Source: Hyphomicrobiales bacterium
GTDB lineage: Bacteria > Pseudomonadota > Alphaproteobacteria > Rhizobiales > Devosiaceae
Reading direction: 5' to 3'
DNA length: 5,486 bases
Assembly (NCBI GenBank): GCA_027082895.1
Contig: JALWTJ010000270.1
Location: forward strand, 1 to 5,486
Shown: positions 1 through 5,486 of the stretch, in pieces
Layout of the letters: each line of letters opens with the position of its first letter
Position numbering within the stretch: position 1 is the stretch's first letter
The notes under the pieces: generated by a model
The model's input: the letters and a program-made list of their open reading frames with translations, nothing else
Told to the model about the DNA's origin: nothing
The model's database searches: none
Program-made: the position numbers and the translations under genes

Positions 1-87
1 CTCGTGCACGCCTGTCTTGCCGGAACCCAAGGGATCGGCAAGACCCTGCAATTGCTCAAATATGCCTATCAGGAGAGTCGCAAATGA
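1..87 (+). CDS. 3' end of an unidentified gene (partial, start outside window)
   Basis: An open frame runs in from the left edge and ends at TGA 85-87, giving the last 28 residues (…AGTQGIGKTLQLLKYAYQESRK). The fragment is too short to assign a family, and I do not recognise it. It counts as a real gene end because the stop overlaps the start codon of the CoA-transferase gene in an ATGA (84-87) and because the ribosome binding site for that next gene lies inside this tail. The product is probably co-translated with the CoA-transferase and likely works in the same catabolic pathway. That is inference from arrangement only. Confidence 0.6.
   Translation, partial: LVHACLAGTQGIGKTLQLLKYAYQESRK
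71..77 (+). promoter_or_regulatory. Ribosome binding site of the CoA-transferase gene
   Basis: AGGAGAG lies six bases before the ATG at 84, inside the end of the preceding gene. It supports the chosen start and translational coupling through the ATGA overlap. Confidence 0.65.
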
Positions 88-1247
88 AGGTGCTGGATCC
101 CGAACAACGGCCCCTGCATGGCCTCAAGGTACTGGATTTCTCCCAGTTCCTGTCCGGTCCCCTGTGTTCGCTCAGGCTGGCGGACCTCGGGGCAACGGTG
201 ACAAAGGTGGAACGGGAGGGCACCGGGGATCTGTGCCGCAACCTTTATATTTCGGACACCGATATTGGCGGCGCCAATTCCCTGTTCCATGCCATCAACC
301 GCAACAAGCAGAGCCTTGCCGTGGACCTGCGCAAAGAGCAGGACAAGGAGCGCCTGCGTGAACTGATCCCGCATGTTGACGTGATGATTCAGAATTTCCG
401 GCCCGGTGTGATCGAAAGGCTGGGCTTCGGCTATGACGAGGTGAAGCAACTCAATCCTTCCATCATTTACGGGTCCATTTCCGGTTACGGGGAAAGCGGC
501 CCCTGGAAGGATCTGCCCGGCCAGGACCTGCTGGCCCAGGCCCGTTCCGGCCTGCTGTGGCTGACCGGGGACCGGGACCACGCACCCACGCCCATGGGGC
601 TGGCGGCGGCGGACATGATGGCAGGCAATGCCCTGGCACAGGGGATTCTTGCCGCCCTCGTCCGGCGCGGGATCACGGGGCAGGGGGCGCTGGTGCAGAC
701 CAGTCTTTTCGAAGCCATGCTCGATTTTCAGTTCGAGGTGCTGACCACCTATCTGAACGATGGCCACCGCCTGCCCCAGCGCAGCGCGCTCAACGGCGCC
801 CATGCCTATCTGGGCGCCCCTTACGGGGTTTATCGCACCAGCGACGGCTGGCTGGCCCTGGCCATGATTCCCTCCCTTGAACGTTTGTGCACCCTTCTGG
901 GCATCACCAGCCTGGAGCGTTTCTATGGTGACCAGCAGGCTCTGATGACCCAGCGCGACGTGATCAAGGCGGTTCTGGCCGAACGTTTGCTGTCCGCCAC
1001 CACCGAGCATTGGCTGAGCATCCTGCAACCGGCGGACATTTGGTGTTCGCAGGTGCTGGACTGGGCGCAGATGCGCGACAGCGAAGCCTACCGCATTCTG
1101 GACATGGAACAGCAGATCGTGCGCGACGCCCAGATGGAACTGCACACCTTGCGCTCCCCGATCCGCATTGATGGCGCTACCCTGAAAAGCCCTGTTGCCG
1201 CCCCCGCCCTTGGTCAGGACAATGCAAGGGTCTGGCCGTCCCGCTGA
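84..1247 (+). CDS. CaiB/BaiF family (class III) CoA-transferase
   Basis: This 387-residue protein has a typical length for family III CoA-transferases, which move coenzyme A from one acyl-CoA to a free carboxylic acid in the cytoplasm, usually as interlocked dimers. The N-terminal signature is clear (GLKVLDFSQFLSGP at about 13-26, then LADLGATVTKVE). Next come the family blocks IQNFRPGVIERLG (about 102-114) and SISGYGESGPW (about 131-141). Asp177 in GLAAADMMAG is placed like the catalytic aspartate that forms the acyl anhydride in formyl-CoA transferase. It is followed by the conserved GILAALVRR..TGQG..V..SLFEAML stretch. APYGVYRTSDGWLALAM (about 247-263) is also typical. The start is fixed by AGGAGAG and the ATGA overlap with the upstream gene. 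Family membership is secure. The substrate cannot be read from the sequence, so naming it formyl-, succinyl- or carnitine-CoA transferase would be unsupported. No terminator is visible after the stop. Confidence 0.93.
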   Translation: MKVLDPEQRPLHGLKVLDFSQFLSGPLCSLRLADLGATVTKVEREGTGDLCRNLYISDTDIGGANSLFHAINRNKQSLAVDLRKEQDKERLRELIPHVDVMIQNFRPGVIERLGFGYDEVKQLNPSIIYGSISGYGESGPWKDLPGQDLLAQARSGLLWLTGDRDHAPTPMGLAAADMMAGNALAQGILAALVRRGITGQGALVQTSLFEAMLDFQFEVLTTYLNDGHRLPQRSALNGAHAYLGAPYGVYRTSDGWLALAMIPSLERLCTLLGITSLERFYGDQQALMTQRDVIKAVLAERLLSATTEHWLSILQPADIWCSQVLDWAQMRDSEAYRILDMEQQIVRDAQMELHTLRSPIRIDGATLKSPVAAPALGQDNARVWPSR

Positions 1248-1307
1248 CCCCCGTTCCCGCCCGCTTCGCCGGTCAAGGCAAGGCAACCGTCATTGTCAGC
1301 ACATTAA

Positions 1308-1331
1308 TTCGATAAATCGCGAAATATCAAA
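1308..1331. promoter_or_regulatory. Imperfect palindrome, candidate transcription-factor operator
   Basis: Half-sites TTCGATA (1308-1314) and TATCAAA (1325-1331) are inverted repeats with 6 of 7 positions matching, separated by ten bases centred on CGCG (1318-1321). Two shorter inverted repeats overlap it: CGAT-AA-ATCG (1310-1319) and AATAT-CAA-ATATT (1323-1335). The last of these runs into the TTGACA at 1334-1339. A dimeric repressor bound here would cover the putative -35 region. The regulator cannot be identified and no regulator gene is in the window. Confidence 0.35.
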
Positions 1332-1407
1332 TATTGACAGGTCCGGAACCGTCTGTTCTGCTGCACCGGGCCGCAAGAGGAACGGGCCGTCGACTGCCGG
1401 GACACGA

Positions 1408-1417
1408 AAGAGGGGGG
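1408..1417 (+). promoter_or_regulatory. Ribosome binding site of the aquaporin gene
   Basis: The purine run AAGAGGGGGG has its GAGG core (1410-1413) six bases before ATG 1420. It decides the start: an in-frame ATG at 1195 would add 75 residues that look like translated non-coding DNA and overlap the CoA-transferase gene. Confidence 0.65.
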
Positions 1418-1419
1418 CA

Positions 1420-2088
1420 ATGCAAGACATCACATTGCACAGAAAACTGTTCGCCGAATGGCTTGGCACGCTCTTTCTTCTGGCAACGATCGTTGGTTCG
1501 GGCATCATGGCGCAACGGCTGGCAGGCGGAAACATGGCCATTGCCCTTCTGGGCAATACCATCCCCACCGGGTCGATGCTGGCGGTTCTGATCCTCGTGT
1601 TCGGGGCGGTTTCTGGCGCCCATTTCAACCCGGCCGTTACCCTTTCCTTTCTCTCCCGCGGGCAGATCACGGCGCGTGAAGCGGGCCTGTTCGTGCTGTT
1701 CCAGATCCTTGGGGCCATCTGCGGTGTTCTGGTGGCGCACATGATGTTCGATCTGCCCCTGATCGATCTGTCCGTGCAGGCCCGTTACGGGCCGGGACAA
1801 TGGTTTGGCGAATTCGTTGCCACCTTCGGACTGGTCGCCACCATTCTGGGCTGTATGAAACACCGGCCCGACGCGGTGCCGCTGGCCGTCGGTCTTTATA
1901 TCACCGCCGGCTACTGGTTCACCTCTTCCACTTCCTTTGCCAATCCCGCCGTTACTCTTGCCCGGGCATTGTCCGACACCTTTTCCGGAATCGCTCCCGT
2001 CCATGTGCCCCTGTTCATCCTTGCGCAACTTGCCGGCGGACGGGCGGCGACCTGTGTTTTCAGATGGCTTCTGGAGGAAGCAACATGA
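1420..2088 (+). CDS. MIP-family channel (aquaporin), AqpS-like, lacking the selectivity-filter Arg
   Basis: This 222-residue inner-membrane protein is at the short end for bacterial aquaporins. The pattern is six transmembrane helices plus two re-entrant half-helices: roughly 10-30, 37-60, 87-110, 127-146, 152-170 and 194-215. Both pore motifs are present, in HFNPAVTL (Asn70-Pro71-Ala72) and FANPAVTLARA (Asn175-Pro176-Ala177). The residue after the second NPA is Val178, where AqpZ (NPARS) and GlpF (NPARD) have the Arg of the aromatic/arginine constriction. Ungapped comparison with AqpZ also puts Thr50 where AqpZ has its filter Phe. From memory, the overall sequence resembles the AqpS group of rhizobia, known from an arsenic-resistance operon as an arsenite channel, where the same position is also Val. 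That suggests passage of a small neutral solute other than, or as well as, water. No arsenic gene is visible here, so an arsenic role is not supported by context. The stop overlaps the start of the next gene (ATGA, 2085-2088). Family confidence is high, but the substrate is unknown. Confidence 0.92.
   Translation: MQDITLHRKLFAEWLGTLFLLATIVGSGIMAQRLAGGNMAIALLGNTIPTGSMLAVLILVFGAVSGAHFNPAVTLSFLSRGQITAREAGLFVLFQILGAICGVLVAHMMFDLPLIDLSVQARYGPGQWFGEFVATFGLVATILGCMKHRPDAVPLAVGLYITAGYWFTSSTSFANPAVTLARALSDTFSGIAPVHVPLFILAQLAGGRAATCVFRWLLEEAT
2073..2078 (+). promoter_or_regulatory. Ribosome binding site of the MalY/PatB-type gene
   Basis: GGAGGA sits six bases before ATG 2085, inside the last codons of the channel gene. 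This strong site and the ATGA overlap fix the start, so upstream in-frame codons back to 1800 are not part of the protein. Confidence 0.7.
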
Positions 2089-3278
2089 CATCTTCTCCCC
2101 TTGATGAAGAAATTGACCGGCGCGTGGTGCCGGCCCTGAAGACCCACAGGATGGTACTGGGGGAGGACGGGGAAAACCTGTTTGCCGCCGGGGTTGCCGA
2201 CATGGATTTTGCCGTGGCCCCGGTGGTGCAGGAAGCCCTTGAAAAACGGCTTGCCCATCCCTTGTTCGGCTACGAAGCGCTGCCCGATTCCCTGTTGCCG
2301 GCCCTTGGCCGCTGGCAGAACGAACGCCACGGCTGGCAGGTGCGTGTGGAAACGATCCTGCGCGCCCCCAACGTGCTCAATGCCCTCGCCATGGCCATGA
2401 ACCTGTTCAGCGCTCCGGGAGATGGCATCATTGTGCAACCGCCGGTCTTTTTCGACTTTTTCGACGTGATACGGGAGAATGGGCGCACCCTGCGCACCAA
2501 TCCCCTGCGCCTGGAAAAGGGCCGCTACCAGATGGATTTCGACCATCTGGAAAAGCTGGCCGCCGAACCCCGCACCCGCATGCTCTTGCTGTGCAATCCC
2601 CACAATCCCGTGGGCCGGGTATGGCAACAGGAGGAGCTGGTGCGGCTGGGCGACATCTGCGCCCGTCACGATGTGCTGGTCATCAGTGATGAAATTCATG
2701 GGGACATCACCTTTCCCGGCCATGATTTCACGCCCTTTGCCAGCCTTGGTCCCCATTATGCAGACAATGCCATTGTCTGCCTGTCGCCCGCCAAGTCCTT
2801 CAATATCGCCGCTTGCTGTTCTGCCTTTACCCTTGTTGCGAACCAGCAAAGAAGAGAGCGGTTTCAGGCCGAAAACAGCCGCCTGACGGTCAACAAGAAC
2901 AATGCCTTTGCCAACGCTGCCATGCTGGCCGCCTATGAAAGGGGCGGACCGTGGCTCGATCAGGTGTTGGCCTATCTGTGGCAGAATGTTGAACTGGTGC
3001 GCCGGGCCATGGCGTCAATGCCCGGTGTCGAACTGATCGAGCCGGAAGGAACCTTCCTGTTGTGGCTTGATTTCCGTGCACTGAACCTTTCGGCCGCCGA
3101 ACTGACCGCTTTCCTGCGCCAGCGTGCCCGATGGGCCGTGGCCCGGGGCGAGGCATTCGGACCCGAGGGGCAGGGGTTTGCCCGCCTCAACATTGCCTGT
3201 CCGCGCTCCCGTCTCCGCAAGGCTCTTGACCGGTTGCATGTCGCCTTGAAGGAGCAGCAGGGAACGACGGGGAAGTGA
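2085..3278 (+). CDS. MalY/PatB-family PLP-dependent C-S lyase or aminotransferase
   Basis: This 397-residue protein is a fold-type I PLP enzyme of normal family length (E. coli MalY is about 390). Members cleave the C-S bond of cystathionine, cysteine or cysteine S-conjugates to pyruvate, ammonia and a thiol or sulfide. Some also act as aminotransferases. Visible landmarks are the N-terminal LDEEIDRR, VADMDF (37-42), HPLFGYE (58-64) and CNPHNPVGRVW (170-180, with Asn174). SDEIHGD follows, with Asp202 expected to pair with the PLP pyridine nitrogen. SPAKSFNIA carries Lys237, the expected Schiff-base lysine. GFARLNIACPRSRLRKAL carries Arg367, the expected carboxylate-binding arginine. All key residues are intact. 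The segment QPPVFFDFF (118-126) has Phe where MalY has Tyr. There is no signal peptide, so it should be cytoplasmic. The gene is translationally coupled to the aquaporin and probably shares its promoter. The family is secure, but the substrate and the balance of lyase and transaminase activity cannot be read from sequence. Confidence 0.92.
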   Translation: MTSSPLDEEIDRRVVPALKTHRMVLGEDGENLFAAGVADMDFAVAPVVQEALEKRLAHPLFGYEALPDSLLPALGRWQNERHGWQVRVETILRAPNVLNALAMAMNLFSAPGDGIIVQPPVFFDFFDVIRENGRTLRTNPLRLEKGRYQMDFDHLEKLAAEPRTRMLLLCNPHNPVGRVWQQEELVRLGDICARHDVLVISDEIHGDITFPGHDFTPFASLGPHYADNAIVCLSPAKSFNIAACCSAFTLVANQQRRERFQAENSRLTVNKNNAFANAAMLAAYERGGPWLDQVLAYLWQNVELVRRAMASMPGVELIEPEGTFLLWLDFRALNLSAAELTAFLRQRARWAVARGEAFGPEGQGFARLNIACPRSRLRKALDRLHVALKEQQGTTGK

Positions 3279-3308
3279 TCTGCCGTCAACCGGCTCTGGC
3301 GCGCCTTG

Positions 3309-3338
3309 CCGTCAGGAAGACGGTTTGCTGGTCTTTTT
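3309..3338 (+). terminator. Possible weak terminator hairpin for the + strand unit
   Basis: CCGTC (3309-3313) and GACGG (3319-3323) form a five-pair stem with loop AGGAA, followed by TTT and, after GCTGGTC, a second run of five T (3334-3338). It lies about 30 bases past the C-S lyase stop and inside the end of ccoS, as expected for tightly convergent genes. The short stem and interrupted T-run make intrinsic termination uncertain. No T-run follows it on the minus strand. Confidence 0.25.
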
Positions 3339-3512
3339 ATCCGTTCCGCCGGGCGCATCGTCCGCAAGGGGACGGTCGTCATCCTCCAGGATGCGATAGG
3401 CGGCCCCCTGCAGGTCTTCATACTGGCCGTTCCTGAGCGACCACAAGAAGGCCCCCAGCCCTGTCAGGGCCAGCAGCAGGGCGATGGGTATGAGAATGAC
3501 CAGACTGTTCAT
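3312..3512 (-). CDS. ccoS: cbb3-type cytochrome oxidase assembly protein CcoS
   Basis: This 66-residue protein has one N-terminal transmembrane helix (about 4-26, LVILIPIALLLALTGLGAFL) followed by the CcoS hallmark WSLRNGQYEDLQGAAYRILEDDD (key parts GQY-DL and AA-RIL-DD). The last 20 or so residues are a polar, Lys/Ser-rich tail. CcoS is a small inner-membrane factor needed for assembly of active cbb3 oxidase, the high-affinity terminal oxidase used at low oxygen, alongside the CcoI copper pump. Its ATG overlaps the ccoI stop in an ATGA (3509-3512), so it is the distal, translationally coupled gene of a ccoGHIS-type cluster. It ends 33 bases from the oppositely oriented C-S lyase gene. Length and motif fit the family well. 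Confidence 0.93.
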   Translation of the reverse strand: MNSLVILIPIALLLALTGLGAFLWSLRNGQYEDLQGAAYRILEDDDRPLADDAPGGTDKKTSKPSS

Positions 3513-5486
3513 CGGGCGGGCTCCGCGGTTCCGGAAGCAGCGGGAGACTTTGGCACCGGGGAGGAAGAGCGGTCGGTAGATGTCGGGAAGCGCAACCGGC
3601 GCAATTCCCTGTTGCCGAACCGCAGCTTGAGGGAGTTGAGCGTAACAAGGATCGAGGAGGAACTCATGGCCAGAGCCGCAAGCAGCGGGGTGACGAAACC
3701 GGCAACCGCCAGTGGCACCGCCACCATGTTGTAAAGGATGGCAAGGCCGAAATTCTGTTTGACGGTGCGCGCTGCCCGTCGGGCCAGCACAAGGGTTGCA
3801 GCCACCCCTTCCATGTTGTCCCGCGTCAGGATGAAATCTGCCGCATTGCGCCCCACATCGGCCGCGCTGGCCGGAGCCATGGACGTATCGGCAGTGCGCA
3901 GGGCCGGGGCGTCATTGATCCCGTCCCCAACCATCAGCACATGATGCCCCTGCTCCTGCAACGCGCGGATTGCCGCCACCTTTTCCGCCGGGGCCATGCC
4001 CCAGCGCGCTTCGCTGATACCCAGTTTTTCAGCGAGGTCCATGACGGGGGCCTGCTGGTCACCCGACAGCAGCAGGATGCGGCACCCGATCTGTTTGAGC
4101 CGGTCAAGGGTGGCCTGTGCTTCCGGGCGCACCGTGTCGGACAGTGTGAAGCGGGCCTGTTTTTCCCCGTTCAGGCTCAGCCACAGTTCGGAACCTTCGG
4201 CAGGGGGAATGTCGGCCTGTGGCGCACACCAGTCGGGCCGTCCCAATTTCCATTCTCCGGCCGCGTTGCGTGCCAGAAGGCCCTTGCCCACGACCTCCTC
4301 GACCGAACCTTCGAACATGTCCGCCGTTCCGGTTGCAGCAACGATGGCGCGGGAATAGGGGTGCTGGGAATGGCGCGCAATGCGTGCCGCCATGGCGATG
4401 GCGTGCGGTTCCCCCTGTGGCCGACCAACCAGGGCCGGATGGCCGGCGGTCAGGGTGCCGGTCTTGTCGAACACCACCGTGTCCACTTCTGCCAGCCTTT
4501 CCAGTGCTGCTCCGTCCTTCATGATGATTCCCGCCTCGAACAGGCGGCCCGCACAAACGATGTGTACCATGGGCACCGCCAGTCCCAGGGCGCAGGGGCA
4601 GGTTATGATGAGCACGGCGATACCGATCAGGATGGCCTGATGCCAGTCACCGCCGAATAGCCCCCAGCCGACAAAGGCGGCAAAGGCCACCAGGTGCACC
4701 AGGGGGGCATAAATGGCCGCGGCCCGGTCTGCCATCCGCTGGTAGCCGGCCCGGGAATGTTCCGCTGCTTCCATCAACTCGATCATGCGGGCAAGGAACG
4801 ACTTGTCCGCCGCTGCTTCCACCTCAAGGGTCAGGGAGCCGGAAAGAACCAGCGAGCCGGCCAGCAGGTGCACCCCGGGTACTCCGGCCTCGGGAACCGC
4901 CTCCCCGGTGACAAGGGAAACGTCCACATCGCTTTTCCCCTCCACCACCAGTGCATCCACCGGCAGGCGCTGCCCGGCAGTCACCATGATTTTCATGCCC
5001 GGAACCAGGGAGGAGATGGCAACCGATTCGGTCTGTCCGTCCTCCATGAGGCGCAGCACGTTGCGCGGTGCCAGCCGGGCAAGGTTCTTTACCGCCCCCC
5101 GCGCCCGTTCCCGCATCATGTGGTCCAGCGTGCGTCCGATCAGCAGGAAAAACAGCAGGGTGACGGAAGCATCGAAATAGGCCTGCTCCGCCCCTCGTGC
5201 CGTTTCCACAACGCTCATGATCAGTGACAGGATCACCGCCAGCGTGATCGGCACATCCATGTTGAGGCGCTTCTGGCGCAGGCTGGCCAGCGCGGAACGG
5301 AAAAAAGGCTGCCCCGCATAGCCGATGGCCGGGATGGCGATCAGGGCGGAAATCCAGTGGAACATTTCCCGTGTGACGGCATCGGCCCCCGACCAGATGG
5401 AAATGGAAAACAGCATGATGTTGCCGGCAGCAAAACCGGCTACCGCCAGCGACCGCAGCAGTTCGGCCAACTGGTCATCCTTGTCC
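3509..5486 (-). CDS. ccoI: Copper-translocating P-type ATPase CcoI/FixI (5' partial)
   Basis: About 658 C-terminal residues are visible. The frame runs open through the right edge, so the N-terminus (start codon and the region that normally carries a metal-binding or Cys-rich domain) is missing. A TTG at 5468-5470 is in frame but is not the true start. The P1B-ATPase core is intact: actuator loop SLVTGEAVP, transmembrane metal site TCPCALGLAVP (Cys-Pro-Cys at 4592-4600), phosphorylation site DKTGTLT (Asp codon 4466-4468), nucleotide-binding SQHPYSRAI, hinge GDGINDAPAL, and final helices with YNMVAVPLA and AMSSSSILVTLNSLKL. The Cys-Pro-Cys together with the Tyr-Asn and Met-Ser-Ser motifs marks the copper-exporting P1B-1 type. 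In FixI/CcoI this exports Cu(I) from the cytoplasm for the haem-copper centre of cbb3 oxidase. Coupling to ccoS supports CcoI rather than a CopA detoxification pump. The roughly 30-residue hydrophilic tail after the last helix is rich in Ser and Pro. Regulation is set upstream, outside the window. Confidence 0.94.
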   Translation of the reverse strand, partial: DKDDQLAELLRSLAVAGFAAGNIMLFSISIWSGADAVTREMFHWISALIAIPAIGYAGQPFFRSALASLRQKRLNMDVPITLAVILSLIMSVVETARGAEQAYFDASVTLLFFLLIGRTLDHMMRERARGAVKNLARLAPRNVLRLMEDGQTESVAISSLVPGMKIMVTAGQRLPVDALVVEGKSDVDVSLVTGEAVPEAGVPGVHLLAGSLVLSGSLTLEVEAAADKSFLARMIELMEAAEHSRAGYQRMADRAAAIYAPLVHLVAFAAFVGWGLFGGDWHQAILIGIAVLIITCPCALGLAVPMVHIVCAGRLFEAGIIMKDGAALERLAEVDTVVFDKTGTLTAGHPALVGRPQGEPHAIAMAARIARHSQHPYSRAIVAATGTADMFEGSVEEVVGKGLLARNAAGEWKLGRPDWCAPQADIPPAEGSELWLSLNGEKQARFTLSDTVRPEAQATLDRLKQIGCRILLLSGDQQAPVMDLAEKLGISEARWGMAPAEKVAAIRALQEQGHHVLMVGDGINDAPALRTADTSMAPASAADVGRNAADFILTRDNMEGVAATLVLARRAARTVKQNFGLAILYNMVAVPLAVAGFVTPLLAALAMSSSSILVTLNSLKLRFGNRELRRLRFPTSTDRSSSPVPKSPAASGTAEPAR

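Larger units (their letters stand above)
1248..1419 (+). promoter_or_regulatory. Intergenic region with probable promoter of the channel/C-S lyase unit
   Basis: This 172-base gap separates two same-strand units and is the only sizeable non-coding stretch in the window. Most of it is GC-rich, but 1301-1338 is a sharp AT-rich island. It contains the imperfect palindrome listed separately and a perfect TTGACA at 1334-1339, a candidate -35 hexamer. No good -10 hexamer lies 16-18 bases downstream (around 1356-1363 the bases are TTCTGCT). The promoter may therefore be weak or activator-dependent, or the true -35/-10 pair may lie elsewhere in the island. No strong hairpin with a T-run was seen that would terminate transcription from the CoA-transferase gene, so read-through remains possible. 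Confidence 0.4.

Noticed and set aside
69..1286. 405-codon open frame on the minus strand opposite the CoA-transferase gene
   Set aside because: The translation is low-complexity with no family-like blocks. The plus-strand frame carries a complete recognised domain and a ribosome site. It is a shadow of GC-rich codon use.
1308..1337. FNR/FixK box (TTGAT-N4-ATCAA) upstream of the channel gene
   Set aside because: The TCAA and TTGA elements at 1327-1337 are in the wrong order and spacing, so no oxygen-regulator site can be claimed.
1195..1419. In-frame 75-residue N-terminal extension of the aquaporin
   Set aside because: It overlaps the end of the CoA-transferase gene, is Arg/Pro-rich and unlike MIP proteins. 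A good ribosome site precedes ATG 1420.
1911..2849. 312-codon minus-strand open frame, and a similar one at 1327-2091, opposite the channel and lyase genes
   Set aside because: Neither shows a recognisable domain or membrane pattern, and both lie antisense to well-supported genes.
3298..3305. GGCGCGCC perfect palindrome between the convergent genes
   Set aside because: An eight-base GC palindrome is unremarkable at this base composition and lacks a T-run or repeat context.
3941..4660. 239-codon plus-strand open frame inside ccoI
   Set aside because: It lies antisense to the conserved ATPase core, and its translation shows no recognisable motif.
5468..5470. TTG as the start codon of ccoI
   Set aside because: The frame stays open to the right edge, and the family needs a further N-terminal region before the first helices, so the gene is truncated by the window.

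Overview
The window reads as ordinary GC-rich proteobacterial chromosome, most likely from an alphaproteobacterium. The case for that is the ccoI-ccoS pair (maturation genes of cbb3-type cytochrome oxidase), an aquaporin that resembles the rhizobial AqpS group, high GC, and tight ATGA-type gene overlaps. No genus can be named from the sequence. There is no RNA gene, insertion sequence, CRISPR array, integrase or other sign of recent transfer.

Layout, left to right. (1) Positions 1-87 hold the last 28 codons of an unidentified + strand gene. It overlaps by 4 bases (ATGA) with a complete CaiB/BaiF family (class III) CoA-transferase gene at 84-1247. (2) A 172-base gap (1248-1419) contains an AT-rich island with an imperfect palindrome and a TTGACA hexamer. 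It is the only convincing place in the window for a new promoter and operator. (3) A two-gene + strand unit follows: a short MIP-family channel (aquaporin, 1420-2088) joined by another ATGA overlap to a MalY/PatB-type PLP-dependent C-S lyase or aminotransferase (2085-3278). (4) After only 33 bases the minus-strand ccoS (3312-3512) converges on that unit. It overlaps by 4 bases with ccoI/fixI (3509 to beyond the right edge), the copper-translocating P-type ATPase needed to build the copper centre of cbb3 oxidase. The CcoI N-terminus lies outside the window.

Function. ccoI and ccoS form the end of the usual ccoGHIS maturation cluster and point to microaerobic respiration. The CoA-transferase probably activates a carboxylic acid for catabolism together with its unseen upstream partner. 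The channel/C-S lyase pair is the least conventional part. The aquaporin keeps both NPA motifs but has Val where water and glycerol channels have the selectivity-filter Arg, so it may pass a solute other than water. Its translational coupling to an enzyme expected to release a thiol or sulfide, ammonia and pyruvate suggests a linked channel and enzyme. That link is inference from gene order. No complete new system can be demonstrated from this window.
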